Assembly (NCBI GenBank): GCA_047602055.1
Contig: JASGIG010000001.1
Coordinates: forward strand, 4,464,001 to 4,528,000
DNA length: 64,000 nt
Reading direction: 5' to 3'
From: JAODBQ01 sp047602055
GTDB taxonomy: Bacteria > Actinomycetota > Acidimicrobiia > Acidimicrobiales > Ilumatobacteraceae
The position numbers and the translations under genes were made by a program. Below the pieces are notes generated by a model that had not been told where the DNA came from, ran no database searches, and worked only from the letters and a program-made list of their open reading frames with translations. Shown in pieces: positions 52,142-60,133 of this stretch (positions are counted from its first letter, which is position 1; each line of letters starts with the position of its first letter).

Positions 52142-54175
52142 TCAGGCGATGTCCTCGACGCCGAGCTGCCAGGCGAAGAACGTCAGCGCATCGGCGTACT
52201 CGACGACCCGCATCGACGCCGGCTTGCCGACACCGTGGCCGGCACGTCCCTCCTGGAACAGCAACACCGGGCGCTCGTCCTGCTCGACCGCCGCGGCCGT
52301 CAGCAGCGCGGCCATCTTGCGGGCGTGCAGCGGATCGACGCGGCTGTCACCCTCGGCCGTCGTGAACAGGACGGCCGGGTACGAGCCGCCGTCGACCACG
52401 TGGTGGTACGGCGAGTAGGCGTGCAGCCAGGCGAGCTCCTCGGCGACGTCCGGGTCGCCGTACTCGTCGGTCCACAGCCGGGCGATGAGGAACTGCGGGA
52501 AGCGGACCATGTCGAGCAGCGGCACGCCGCACCACACGGCCCGGGCGAGGTCGGGTCGCTGCGTCAGCGCCGCGCCGACGAGCAGACCGCCGTTGGAGCG
52601 CCCGACGATCGCCAGCCGCCCCCGCGACGTGAAGCCGTTGGCCACCAGCCAGTCGGCGGCGGCGTGGAAGTCGTCGAAGACGTGCTGCTTGTTGCCGCGC
52701 CGCCCGGCGTCGTGCCACGCCTCGCCGTGCTCCAGCCCGCCGCGCAGCCCGGCGACGGCGGCGACGCCGCCGGCCGCGCACCAGGCGACGAGGTACGGCA
52801 TCCACGCCGGGCTCTCGGAGATCGCGAAGCCGCCGTAGCCGGTGAGGATCAACGGCGTCCGTTGCGACGGGGGGACGTCGCGCCGGCGGACGACGAACAG
52901 GCCGATCTCCGTCCCGTCGAGCGACGAGTACGACAGGTGCTCGACCACCAGGTCGGGCACCACCGAGGCCGCCGGCGGTGCCGGGCACCAGCGCTGCAAG
53001 CCGTCGGCATCCAGCCGGTACACAGTCGGCGGCGCCTCGAACGTCGCCAGCGTGACGAACGCCGCCCCCGTCGTCACCGACGCGTCGAGCGACTGAACGG
53101 CGACGAGCCCCTGGTCGGCAACCGCGGGCCCGCCGGTGCCGTCGAGCGCCCACGCCTCGATCGTGTCCACGCCGTTGCTCGACGCCACCACGAGCACGTC
53201 GTCGCCGCGGCTGACCAGCCCGCCGAGCACCACGTCGTCGCGCTCGGCGACGATCGTCCGCCACGTCGCCGGCGAGTCCAGCGGCGCGGCCACCAACCGC
53301 CCGTTCGGCGCGTCGAGCGTCGTCGAGCCGACCAGCGACGAGCCGAGGAACACGAACGACGCCCGCGCCTCGACACCCGCGACGACCTCCGTCCACTCGC
53401 CGGTCGCCACCTCCAGCAGGCGCACGTCGACCCGGCTCCAGCCGACCATGATCTCGACCAGCAGCCACGCGCCGTCGTCGGAGACGTGCACGTCGGGCCA
53501 CGACTCGGCGGTCGGGAACGAGTCGAGCACCACCTCGTCGAGCGCCGGATCGCCACCCAGCCGGTGGAAGCGCACGTGCCGGTGGTACTCGTCGCCGGCC
53601 GGATAGCGGGTGTACCAGAAGCCCGAACCGTCGGGCAGCCAGGCCACCGAGGCAGCCCGGGCGTCGGCGATCGAATCGTCGAGCACCTCCCCGGACGAGG
53701 TCCGCAGCACGTGCAGCACGCTGTCCTCGGTGCCACCCTCCGACAGGCCGTAGGCAACGAGCGACCCGTCGGGCGACGGGTGCCACCAGTCGACGGCCAC
53801 CGCGCCGTCGGCGGCGAGCGACGCCGGGTCGAGCAGCATGCGCGGCGGGATGCTCGGGTCGTCGGCCGAGCGCACCGTCAGCACGAACTGGTCGGCGCCC
53901 TCCGGTCGCTCCTCGACGAACAGCAGCGAGCCGCGCACCGCCGCCGACAGCACGGTCGGCAGGTCCGTGAGCGCGGCGAGGCGCTCGCGCCAGCGGCCCC
54001 AACTGGGCCGGGCGTCGAGCGCCTCACGAGTTCGCAGGTTGTGGGCGGCGACCCACTCGACCACCTCGGCCGAGTCGCCGTCCTCCAGCCACCGGTACGG
54101 GTCGGCGACGGTCACGCCGTGCAGGACGTCGGCGTCGTCACCGCGCCGGGTGGGCGGAACGGCTGCCAGAGGCAC
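52142..54175 (-). CDS. Prolyl oligopeptidase family serine peptidase (S9A)
   Basis: 677 residues from GTG 54175. An N-terminal seven-bladed propeller begins DVLHGVTVADPYRWLEDGDSAEVVEWVAAHN, the S9A hallmark. The C-terminal alpha/beta hydrolase has GYGGF, LRGGLEHGEAWHDAGRRGNKQHVFDDF, the nucleophile in GRSNGGLL, Asp in EGDSRVDP and His in RAGHG. It is cytosolic and cuts short peptides after proline. It starts 8 bases after the bL37-like gene. The longer frame to 54316 runs through that gene and is not used. Confidence 0.93.
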   Translation of the reverse strand: MPLAAVPPTRRGDDADVLHGVTVADPYRWLEDGDSAEVVEWVAAHNLRTREALDARPSWGRWRERLAALTDLPTVLSAAVRGSLLFVEERPEGADQFVLTVRSADDPSIPPRMLLDPASLAADGAVAVDWWHPSPDGSLVAYGLSEGGTEDSVLHVLRTSSGEVLDDSIADARAASVAWLPDGSGFWYTRYPAGDEYHRHVRFHRLGGDPALDEVVLDSFPTAESWPDVHVSDDGAWLLVEIMVGWSRVDVRLLEVATGEWTEVVAGVEARASFVFLGSSLVGSTTLDAPNGRLVAAPLDSPATWRTIVAERDDVVLGGLVSRGDDVLVVASSNGVDTIEAWALDGTGGPAVADQGLVAVQSLDASVTTGAAFVTLATFEAPPTVYRLDADGLQRWCPAPPAASVVPDLVVEHLSYSSLDGTEIGLFVVRRRDVPPSQRTPLILTGYGGFAISESPAWMPYLVAWCAAGGVAAVAGLRGGLEHGEAWHDAGRRGNKQHVFDDFHAAADWLVANGFTSRGRLAIVGRSNGGLLVGAALTQRPDLARAVWCGVPLLDMVRFPQFLIARLWTDEYGDPDVAEELAWLHAYSPYHHVVDGGSYPAVLFTTAEGDSRVDPLHARKMAALLTAAAVEQDERPVLLFQEGRAGHGVGKPASMRVVEYADALTFFAWQLGVEDIA

Positions 54176-54183
54176 CGAAAGCC

Positions 54184-54270
54184 TCAGCCACGCCCCATGT
54201 TCGGCCGCTTGCCGTGGTTCGCCTTGGAACGGCGCAGCTTCGCCTTCTTCTTCTTGGTCTTCTTCGACAT
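54184..54270 (-). CDS. Ribosomal protein bL37-like small basic protein
   Basis: 28 residues, starting MSKKTKKKKAKLRRSK and ending ANHGKRPNMGRG. The Lys-rich start and the ANHGKRPN motif match the tiny actinobacterial large-subunit protein bL37, described from mycobacterial ribosomes. It is too short for ordinary gene finders. It precedes the prolyl oligopeptidase gene by 8 bases and could share its transcript. Identification rests on the C-terminal motif and basic composition. Confidence 0.72.
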   Translation of the reverse strand: MSKKTKKKKAKLRRSKANHGKRPNMGRG

Positions 54271-54281
54271 GGCGAACCAGG

Positions 54282-55316
54282 CTACCGATCAGCCGACGCC
54301 GGCCCACTGGCGTCACCGGCGACCGTCCACCGCAGCAGCTCGTCGGCCGACCAGGTGTTGATCACCCGCTCCAGCGGCACCCCGCACTCGGCGGCGCGGT
54401 CGCACCCGTGCGCCTGCCACTCCAGCTGGCCGGTGGCATGCGCGTCGGTGTCGATCGAGAAGAAGCAGCCGTAATCGATCGCCATCGACAGCAACCGCCG
54501 AGGCGGATCGAGCCGCTCGGGCCGGCAGTTGATCTCGACGGCGGTGTGGAACTGGGCGCACGCCGCGAACACGTAGTCGGGGTCGAACGAGCTCTCCGGC
54601 CGCCGCCCGATCATCCGCCCGGTGCAGTGCCCGAGGATGTCGACGTTCGGGTCGGCGACCGCCCGGACCATCCGCTCGGTCATCTCCCGGCCGTCCATCC
54701 GCAGCTTGGAGTGCACGCTGGCCACGACGACGTCCAGGCGCGACAGCACGTCCGGGCCGTGGTCGAGCAGGCCGTTCTCCAAGATGTCGACCTCGATGCC
54801 GGTGAGGATCCGGAACGGCGCCAGCCGCTCGTTGAGCACAGCGACGTCGGCGAGCTGCTGCTCCAGCCGCTCGCGGCTGAGGCCGTGGGCGACGGTCAAC
54901 CGTGGCGAGTGGTCGGTGAGGACCATGTACTCGTGGCCGAGGGCGATCGCCGTGCGGGCCATCGCCTCGATCGTCGCCCCGCCGTCGCTCCACCGGCTGT
55001 GCAGGTGGCAGTCGCCGCGCAGGGCGCCGCGGTAGGCGGCCCCGGCAGGCGTGATCGGCACCTGGGTCTCCGCTTCGAGCTTGTCCAGGTACGTGTACGG
55101 ACCGCCGGCCAACGCTTCGCTGATCACCTGAGCGGTCGCCGCGCCGACGCCGTCGAGATCGGTCAGCGTCTCGCCGGCCGACCGCTGCTGGATCTCCTCC
55201 GGCGGCGTCGAGCGCACCACGTCGAGGGCACGAACGAAGGCCTTCGTCTTGAAACCGGTCTCGTGGACCCGGTCGAGGCAGTGCACGACTCGTTCGAGCG
55301 CCTCGACGGGGGTCAC
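54282..55316 (-). CDS. PHP domain protein with helix-hairpin-helix N-terminus (PolX-like)
   Basis: 344 residues from GTG 55316. The N-terminal 90 residues form helix-hairpin-helix motifs (FKTKAFVRALDVVRS, LTDLDGVGAATAQVISEAL) as in family X polymerases. The PHP metallo-phosphoesterase has GDCHLHSRWSDG, LTDHSPRL, TGIEVDI, ASVHSKL, GHCTGR and DTDAHA, supplying the metal ligands. No polymerase palm domain is present. This is the polymerase-less PolX/PHP arrangement, probably acting in DNA repair as an AP-endonuclease or 3' phosphoesterase. Confidence 0.88.
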   Translation of the reverse strand: MTPVEALERVVHCLDRVHETGFKTKAFVRALDVVRSTPPEEIQQRSAGETLTDLDGVGAATAQVISEALAGGPYTYLDKLEAETQVPITPAGAAYRGALRGDCHLHSRWSDGGATIEAMARTAIALGHEYMVLTDHSPRLTVAHGLSRERLEQQLADVAVLNERLAPFRILTGIEVDILENGLLDHGPDVLSRLDVVVASVHSKLRMDGREMTERMVRAVADPNVDILGHCTGRMIGRRPESSFDPDYVFAACAQFHTAVEINCRPERLDPPRRLLSMAIDYGCFFSIDTDAHATGQLEWQAHGCDRAAECGVPLERVINTWSADELLRWTVAGDASGPASADR

Positions 55317-55349
55317 CCCGCCGAGCCTACGCCGGACCCCAGATCGTCG

Positions 55350-56663
55350 TCAGCGGCTCCAGTCGAAGTACTCGTCCGGCGGGACCCGCCGTCGCCGGGC
55401 GGTGATCAGCAGACCGCCGCCGGCGACGAGCAGCACCACGCCGAGGCGCGCCGGCCAGCGCGAGGCCCCGCCGGTGCGGGGCAACTCCCGGGTCGGCGAG
55501 GCGGCGACCGGCCGCGGCTGCGTGCTCGACGGCACGGCGACCGCCACCGTGGTCGTCGCCTGCTCGACGGTCGTCGATGTCGTCGCCGCGGTGGTCGTCG
55601 CCTCCACGACCGTCGTCGTGGTCGGCGCAGTCGTCTCCGGTGTCGTCGCCGTGGTCGTCGTCTCGACGGTCGTCGGCGCTTCGCTGGTCGTCGTCTCCTC
55701 CACCGTCGTCGTCTCCTCCACCGTCGTGGTCGGCGCCACCGTCGTCGTCTCCGGCACATCGAGGACGGTCTCGGCGCCGATCGACTCGGGCGCCCCACCG
55801 GTCACCAACGTCTGGCCGCCCTGCGGGTCGGGCCACGCCGGCCGGCCCCGGTAGACCAGCGCCCGACCCGGCGACGACGCGGTGGCGATGATCCGCGTCC
55901 GCCCGGTCGGCGTGCCGACGTCGAACTGCGCCACGCCGTCGTCACCGGTCCGCGTTCCCATCGCCGCGCCGCCGACGTCGAGCGCCACTTCGAGACCGAC
56001 GACTGGGTTCGGGCCAGACCGCACCGAGACGGCGACGTGGCCGTCCGACGACACGGTCGCGTCGATCACCCACGGCTGGGCGAAACGTTGCGCCTCGGCG
56101 TCGAGGGCAACGGCGGTCGCCTGCAGCGCGGTGTTGCCCGACATCGACGCCAGGCGGTCGAGCGCCGGCACGAGCGGCGCCCCCGGGTCGGTGGCCCGGC
56201 GCGAGCCGGCCGCGTCCTGGGCGTAGAAGTGCAGCACGGCCCACAGCGCCGCGGCGGTCAGGTCGTCGGTGGTGTCGCCGTAGCGCCAGGCGAGGTACGC
56301 CGCCTTGCCTCCCCCGACATCACGCGGCCAGACGACGTCGACCGGAGTCGACGGCGCGTCGATCGTCGGGTGGACACCACGGTTGAGCGTGCACGAGCCC
56401 ACCCGGTACTGGCCGGCGTCGTCGACGAACAGCCACTGGCCCGCCCAGATCGGTCCCGGCGAGGCAGTGACGCCGACGGTGTGGAAGTCGATCGCCAGCC
56501 CGGCGCAGCGCATGTCACCGGACACGTCCTGCTCACCGGGGAACGCATGGTGCTCCACGCAGTTCGCCGGGATCGTGGTCCCCAGCGGCGCGGCGCCCGC
56601 ATCAGACGCCACGAGCGCCCCACCGCTCAGCCACATCCCGACGACGATCACGATCCGCTTCAC
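55350..56663 (-). CDS. LPXTG-anchored secreted surface protein with Thr-rich stalk
   Basis: 437 residues. The signal peptide (KRIVIVVGMWLSGGALVASDAGA) is followed by a globular region with paired Cys (ANCVEHHAF, MRCAGLA, GSCTLNRG) resembling thioester-type adhesin heads. A bacterial Ig-like segment (GLEVALDVGG, GDDGVAQFDVG) leads to a stalk of about 90 residues rich in TTT and VEETTT repeats. It ends with sorting signal LPRTGG, a hydrophobic stretch (LGVVLLVAGGGLLIT) and RRRR. It would be linked to the cell wall by a sortase, which is not in this window. Adhesin function is inferred. Confidence 0.83.
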   Translation of the reverse strand: MKRIVIVVGMWLSGGALVASDAGAAPLGTTIPANCVEHHAFPGEQDVSGDMRCAGLAIDFHTVGVTASPGPIWAGQWLFVDDAGQYRVGSCTLNRGVHPTIDAPSTPVDVVWPRDVGGGKAAYLAWRYGDTTDDLTAAALWAVLHFYAQDAAGSRRATDPGAPLVPALDRLASMSGNTALQATAVALDAEAQRFAQPWVIDATVSSDGHVAVSVRSGPNPVVGLEVALDVGGAAMGTRTGDDGVAQFDVGTPTGRTRIIATASSPGRALVYRGRPAWPDPQGGQTLVTGGAPESIGAETVLDVPETTTVAPTTTVEETTTVEETTTSEAPTTVETTTTATTPETTAPTTTTVVEATTTAATTSTTVEQATTTVAVAVPSSTQPRPVAASPTRELPRTGGASRWPARLGVVLLVAGGGLLITARRRRVPPDEYFDWSR

Positions 56664-56760
56664 ACCGACACTGGGCACGGCGAAGTCGGCAGAACGGCAA
56701 CGGCAGCCGACGAACCGCACGGGATCGGCCAATTCGGCGACCGATAGCCTGCGGCCGGTC

Positions 56761-57849
56761 ATGGAACGCTTCGGTCTGGTCGGTCTGCCCAACGCGGGCA
56801 AGAGCTCGCTGTACAACGCACTCACCGGTGGCGGCGCGCTCGCCGCGCCGTACGCCTTCGCCACGAAGGACCCGAACATCGGGGTGGCCAAGGTGCCCGA
56901 CGAGCGCCTCGACCGTCTCGCCGAGATGTCCAAGTCCCGCAACGTGGTCCACGCCGCCGTCCAGGTGGTCGACATCGGCGGGCTGGTCGAGGGCGCCAGC
57001 AAGGGCGAGGGTCTCGGCAACAAGTTCCTCGCCAACATCCGTGAGGTCGACGCGATCGTGTTCGTCCTGCGGGCGTTCGTCGACAGCGACGTGGACGGTC
57101 CCGACGATCCGCTCGAGCACCTGCGCGTCGTCGAGCTGGAGCTGGCCCTCGCCGACCTGGAGACCGTCGAGAAGCGCCTCGCCCAGGCGCAGCGCCAGTC
57201 GAAGCTCGACAAGACGCTCGGCGACGAGGTCGAGGCGTTGCAGGCCGCCTACGACGCGCTCAGCGACGGTCGCCCGCTGTACCGCGCCGGTCTCAAGGCC
57301 GAGCACCGGGTCCAGCTCGCGCCCGACTTCCTGCTGACCAACCGCCAGGTGCTCGCGGTCGTCAACGTCGGCGAGGACGAGCTCGACCGCATCCCCGAGG
57401 TCGAGGACCGCGTGCGCGCCGAGCTGACGTCGGCCGGCGACAACGTCGAGGTCATCGGCATGTGCGTGCAGCTGGAGGCCGAGGCCGCGGCGATCGAGGA
57501 TCCCGCCGAGCGCGCCGAGATGCTCGAGGGCTTCGGTCTCGGCGAGGGCGCGCTGTTCCGGATGGTGCGCGCCGCCTACCACCTGCTCGGCCTGCGCACG
57601 TTCCTGACGACGGGCGACAAGGAGAGCCGGGCCTGGACGTTCACGGCGGGCTCGAAGGCCCCCGAGTGCGCCGGGCGGATCCACTCCGACATCCAGCGCG
57701 GCTTCATCCGTGCCGAGGTGATCCAGTGGGACGAGCTGCTGGCGATCGGCTCCTGGCAGAAGGCCAAGGACGTCGGCAAGCTGCGCATCGAGGGCAAGGA
57801 CTACGTCTTCCAGGACGGCGACGTCACCGAGTTCCGCTTCAACGTGTAG
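56761..57849 (+). CDS. ychF: Redox-regulated ATPase YchF
   Basis: 362 residues. Obg-like ATPase: P-loop GLPNAGKSS, YAFATKDPNIG (switch I), DIGGLVEGASKGEGLGNKFL (G3), and the C-terminal TGS domain (FTAGSKAPECAGRIHSDIQRGFIRAEVIQWDELLAIGSW). YchF binds ribosomes and prefers ATP because the NKxD motif is changed. It is divergent from the LPXTG gene and followed by a hairpin (57859-57871, GGCCGG-A-CCGGCC) that may end its transcript. Confidence 0.96.
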   Translation: MERFGLVGLPNAGKSSLYNALTGGGALAAPYAFATKDPNIGVAKVPDERLDRLAEMSKSRNVVHAAVQVVDIGGLVEGASKGEGLGNKFLANIREVDAIVFVLRAFVDSDVDGPDDPLEHLRVVELELALADLETVEKRLAQAQRQSKLDKTLGDEVEALQAAYDALSDGRPLYRAGLKAEHRVQLAPDFLLTNRQVLAVVNVGEDELDRIPEVEDRVRAELTSAGDNVEVIGMCVQLEAEAAAIEDPAERAEMLEGFGLGEGALFRMVRAAYHLLGLRTFLTTGDKESRAWTFTAGSKAPECAGRIHSDIQRGFIRAEVIQWDELLAIGSWQKAKDVGKLRIEGKDYVFQDGDVTEFRFNV

Positions 57850-57870
57850 GACGGTCGTGGCCGGACCGGC

Positions 57871-57896
57871 CATGCGATATCGCCGGATATCGCATG
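57871..57896. promoter_or_regulatory. Perfect palindromic operator upstream of vapB
   Basis: Two 11-base arms, CATGCGATATC (57871-57881) and GATATCGCATG (57886-57896), flank a 4-base spacer GCCG. A GGAGG Shine-Dalgarno follows directly, then GTG 57907. Position and symmetry fit autoregulation by the VapBC complex. Confidence 0.75.
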
Positions 57897-57906
57897 GAGG
57901 TGGGCC

Positions 57907-58128
57907 GTGACCGACATCCTCATCCGCAACGTGCCGGACGACGTGATCGCCGTCATCGATGCCAAGGCACGTCGTCTGGGGCTTTCACGCACTGAATACC
58001 TTCGGCGAGCACTGGAGCGCGAACGAGACGCCGCCACTGCCGACGTCTCCGTCGCGGACCTGGCGATGTTCGCCACGATGTTTGCGGACCTCGGTGATCC
58101 CGAGATCATCGACCGCGCCTGGCGATGA
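57907..58128 (+). CDS. vapB: Ribbon-helix-helix antitoxin, VapB-like
   Basis: 73 residues from GTG 57907 with GGAGGTG upstream. The N-terminal ribbon-helix-helix (TDILIRNVPDDVIAVIDAKARRLGLSRTEYLRRALERE) is the DNA-binding domain of FitA/VapB-type antitoxins. The C-terminal tail (SVADLAMFATMFADLGD) would bind the toxin. It overlaps vapC by 4 bases (ATGA) and is preceded by a perfect palindrome. Confidence 0.88.
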   Translation: MTDILIRNVPDDVIAVIDAKARRLGLSRTEYLRRALERERDAATADVSVADLAMFATMFADLGDPEIIDRAWR

Positions 58129-58532
58129 CCGACTGGCTCATCGACAAGTCCGCGCTCCTGCGCCTCGCGGCCAGCCCCGATGCAGCCGATTGGGCCGATC
58201 GCATCGAGCGAGGACTCGTCCGGATCACGGGTGTCACGCTGCTCGAGGTCGGCTACTCCGCACGATCCGCCGGCGACCTTCGCCACGCGCTCAGCTCGGC
58301 TCCCCTGCGGTGGATGCCCGTCGAGTACCTCACCCCGGCGATCGAGGACCGGGCCGTCGAGGTGCAGGCGATCCTCGCGGATCGTGGCCGACATCGTGCG
58401 CCGTCCATTCCCGATCTGTTGATCGCTGCCGCGGCCGAGATGGCGCAGCTGACCGTGCTGCACGTCGACGAGGACTACGAACTGATCGCCGACGTCACCG
58501 GACAGCCCGTCGAACGACTGTCCGAAGCCTGA
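58125..58532 (+). CDS. vapC: PIN-domain ribonuclease toxin, VapC-like
   Basis: 135 residues. PIN acidic residues: Asp in WLIDKSALLRL, Glu in GVTLLEVGYSAR, Asp in SIPDLLIAAAAE and Asp in LHVDEDYELIADVTGQPVERL. VapC toxins cut tRNA or rRNA when released from VapB. The gene is intact and translationally coupled to its antitoxin, in contrast to the damaged pair at 43.7-46.1 kb. Confidence 0.92.
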   Translation: MTDWLIDKSALLRLAASPDAADWADRIERGLVRITGVTLLEVGYSARSAGDLRHALSSAPLRWMPVEYLTPAIEDRAVEVQAILADRGRHRAPSIPDLLIAAAAEMAQLTVLHVDEDYELIADVTGQPVERLSEA

Positions 58533-58641
58533 CGACAGGCCGACGAGTTGGCGTCATCAACGTCTGACGTCCGTCGACCCGCCAGATCACCGCGTGGCCG
58601 GCACCGACGTCACCCTGTTCAGAGTCGCGGGCCCGGCGTTT

Positions 58642-59307
58642 TCAGTCGCGCTCCTTGACGTAGATCAGGTCGACGGGGGTCCGGCCCTCAGCCAGGCCGC
58701 GGGATTCGAAGCGGGTGACGGGGCGCCACGACGGGCGCGCGACGACGCCGCCCGAAAGGGCCGGGCAGGCGTCGACTACTCGTTGCATCTGCAACGAGTA
58801 GTCGACATGGTCGGTCGCCAGGTGCAGGCGGCCGCCGCCACGCAGGCGGTCGGCAAGCGACGAGACGACCTCGGGGCGCACCAGCCGGCGATGCTGCTGG
58901 CGCTGCTTCGGCCACGGGTCCGGGAACCAGACGCGGATCTCGTCGAGCGACGCCGCAGCGAGGCGCGGCAGGAAGTCGAGGGCGTCGCCCTCGACGATGC
59001 GGGCGTTGGAGAACGACTCGGCAGTGATCGCCTCCGACACCGCGGCGAGACCGGTGGTGTGCACCTCGACGCCGATCACGCACTCGTCAGGACGGGCGCG
59101 GGCCAGCGCCAGCAGCGCCTCACCCCCGCCGAAGCCGATGTCGAGCACGAACGGCCCGTCGCTGCCGAACACCTCCGGCAGCACGAGCACGGGGCCGTCG
59201 ACCGTCAGGCCCCAGCGCTCGGACGCCAGCGCGTAGGCGGCGGCCCGTGCGGGCGACAGGCCGCGCCGCCGGGGCTTGAACGTCCTCGCCCGTGGCAGCG
59301 GCGTCAA
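58642..59307 (-). CDS. trmB: tRNA (guanine-N7-)-methyltransferase
   Basis: 221 residues from a TTG that overlaps the upstream stop by 4 bases (TTGA). SAM-binding motif FVLDIGFGGGEALLALA, GVEVHTTG, the TrmB signature VWFPDPWPKQRQQHRRLV, and ATDHVDYSLQMQ near the C-terminus. It methylates G46 in tRNA variable loops. A 36-base perfect palindrome lies inside the ATDHVDYS region. Confidence 0.94.
   Translation of the reverse strand: MTPLPRARTFKPRRRGLSPARAAAYALASERWGLTVDGPVLVLPEVFGSDGPFVLDIGFGGGEALLALARARPDECVIGVEVHTTGLAAVSEAITAESFSNARIVEGDALDFLPRLAAASLDEIRVWFPDPWPKQRQQHRRLVRPEVVSSLADRLRGGGRLHLATDHVDYSLQMQRVVDACPALSGGVVARPSWRPVTRFESRGLAEGRTPVDLIYVKERD
58771..58806. repeat. Perfect 17-bp-arm palindrome inside trmB
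   Basis: Arms 58771-58787 (GTCGACTACTCGTTGCA) and 58790-58806 are exact reverse complements around a 2-base TC centre. It is entirely coding (VDYSLQMQRVVD) and uses codons rare here, CGA and GTA, in one arm. Confidence 0.9.
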
Positions 59308-59951
59308 CGGATGAACCCGGCCATGACGTTGATCGTCACGCCGATGATCACGGTGCCGAACAGGAACGAGATCAGCGTGTGGCGGATGATCGTCCGGCGC
59401 ATGTCCCGGCTGGTGATGTTGGTATCACTGACCTGATAGGTCATCCCAACCGTGAAGCCGAGGTAGGCGAAGTCGCGGTAGTCCGGCGGCTCGTCACCCG
59501 GGAAGTCGACCCCGCCGGGACCGTCGTTGTAGTAGAGGTCGGCGTAGCGGAGGACGAACACGAGGTGGACCGTCGTCCACGCCAGCACGACGCTGGCAAC
59601 GGCGACGGCGGTGATCACCACCGCCTGCGCGCCGCTCACCTGACCGGCCTTGATCAGCGCCAGGACGACGCCGATCAGGCAGGCCAGCGCGGCGGTGACG
59701 ATCGCCAGCGAGGCCGCCCGCCGCGAGTCGTCCTCGATCAGCGAATGGGCCCTGGTGTGCTCGGCGTCCAACGGCAGGACACGAACCACAACCCACACGA
59801 CCTGGGCCATCGCCCACGCGTCGAAGCCGATCAGCACGGCGAGTTGCCACGGGCCGAACAGCGCGGCGATCACGCCGGCGAGCAGGCCGACGACGACCGC
59901 GAGCGTGACGCGTCGGTGCGCCGGCATCCACGGCCGGACCTCGACGGGCAT
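59304..59951 (-). CDS. DUF1345 family membrane protein
   Basis: 215 residues with about five membrane helices: VTLAVVVGLLAGVIAALFG, LAVLIGFDAWAMAQVVWVVV, ASLAIVTAALACLIGVVLALI, AVVITAVAVASVVLAWTTVHLVFVLRYA, and a C-terminal LISFLFGTVIIGVTINVMAGF. The segment FAYLGFTVGMTYQVSDTNITSRDMRR is the DUF1345 signature. Function unknown. It is translationally coupled to trmB. Confidence 0.88.
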   Translation of the reverse strand: MPVEVRPWMPAHRRVTLAVVVGLLAGVIAALFGPWQLAVLIGFDAWAMAQVVWVVVRVLPLDAEHTRAHSLIEDDSRRAASLAIVTAALACLIGVVLALIKAGQVSGAQAVVITAVAVASVVLAWTTVHLVFVLRYADLYYNDGPGGVDFPGDEPPDYRDFAYLGFTVGMTYQVSDTNITSRDMRRTIIRHTLISFLFGTVIIGVTINVMAGFIR

Positions 59952-60133
59952 CGCTCGGCGCTCCTCGGCTCAGGCGGCTCGTGCCGTGGCCGTGAACGGG
60001 CGCATCGTCCACGGCGAGTCGGGGGCGTCGCTGGCAAGGTACGAGGACGAAGGAAGTGCCAATGCGCACTCTCGAGGACGAGCAACGCCGCCAGCGGCGT
60101 CATCCGGCCGCCGTGGCGGGCGAACGTTTGCGG

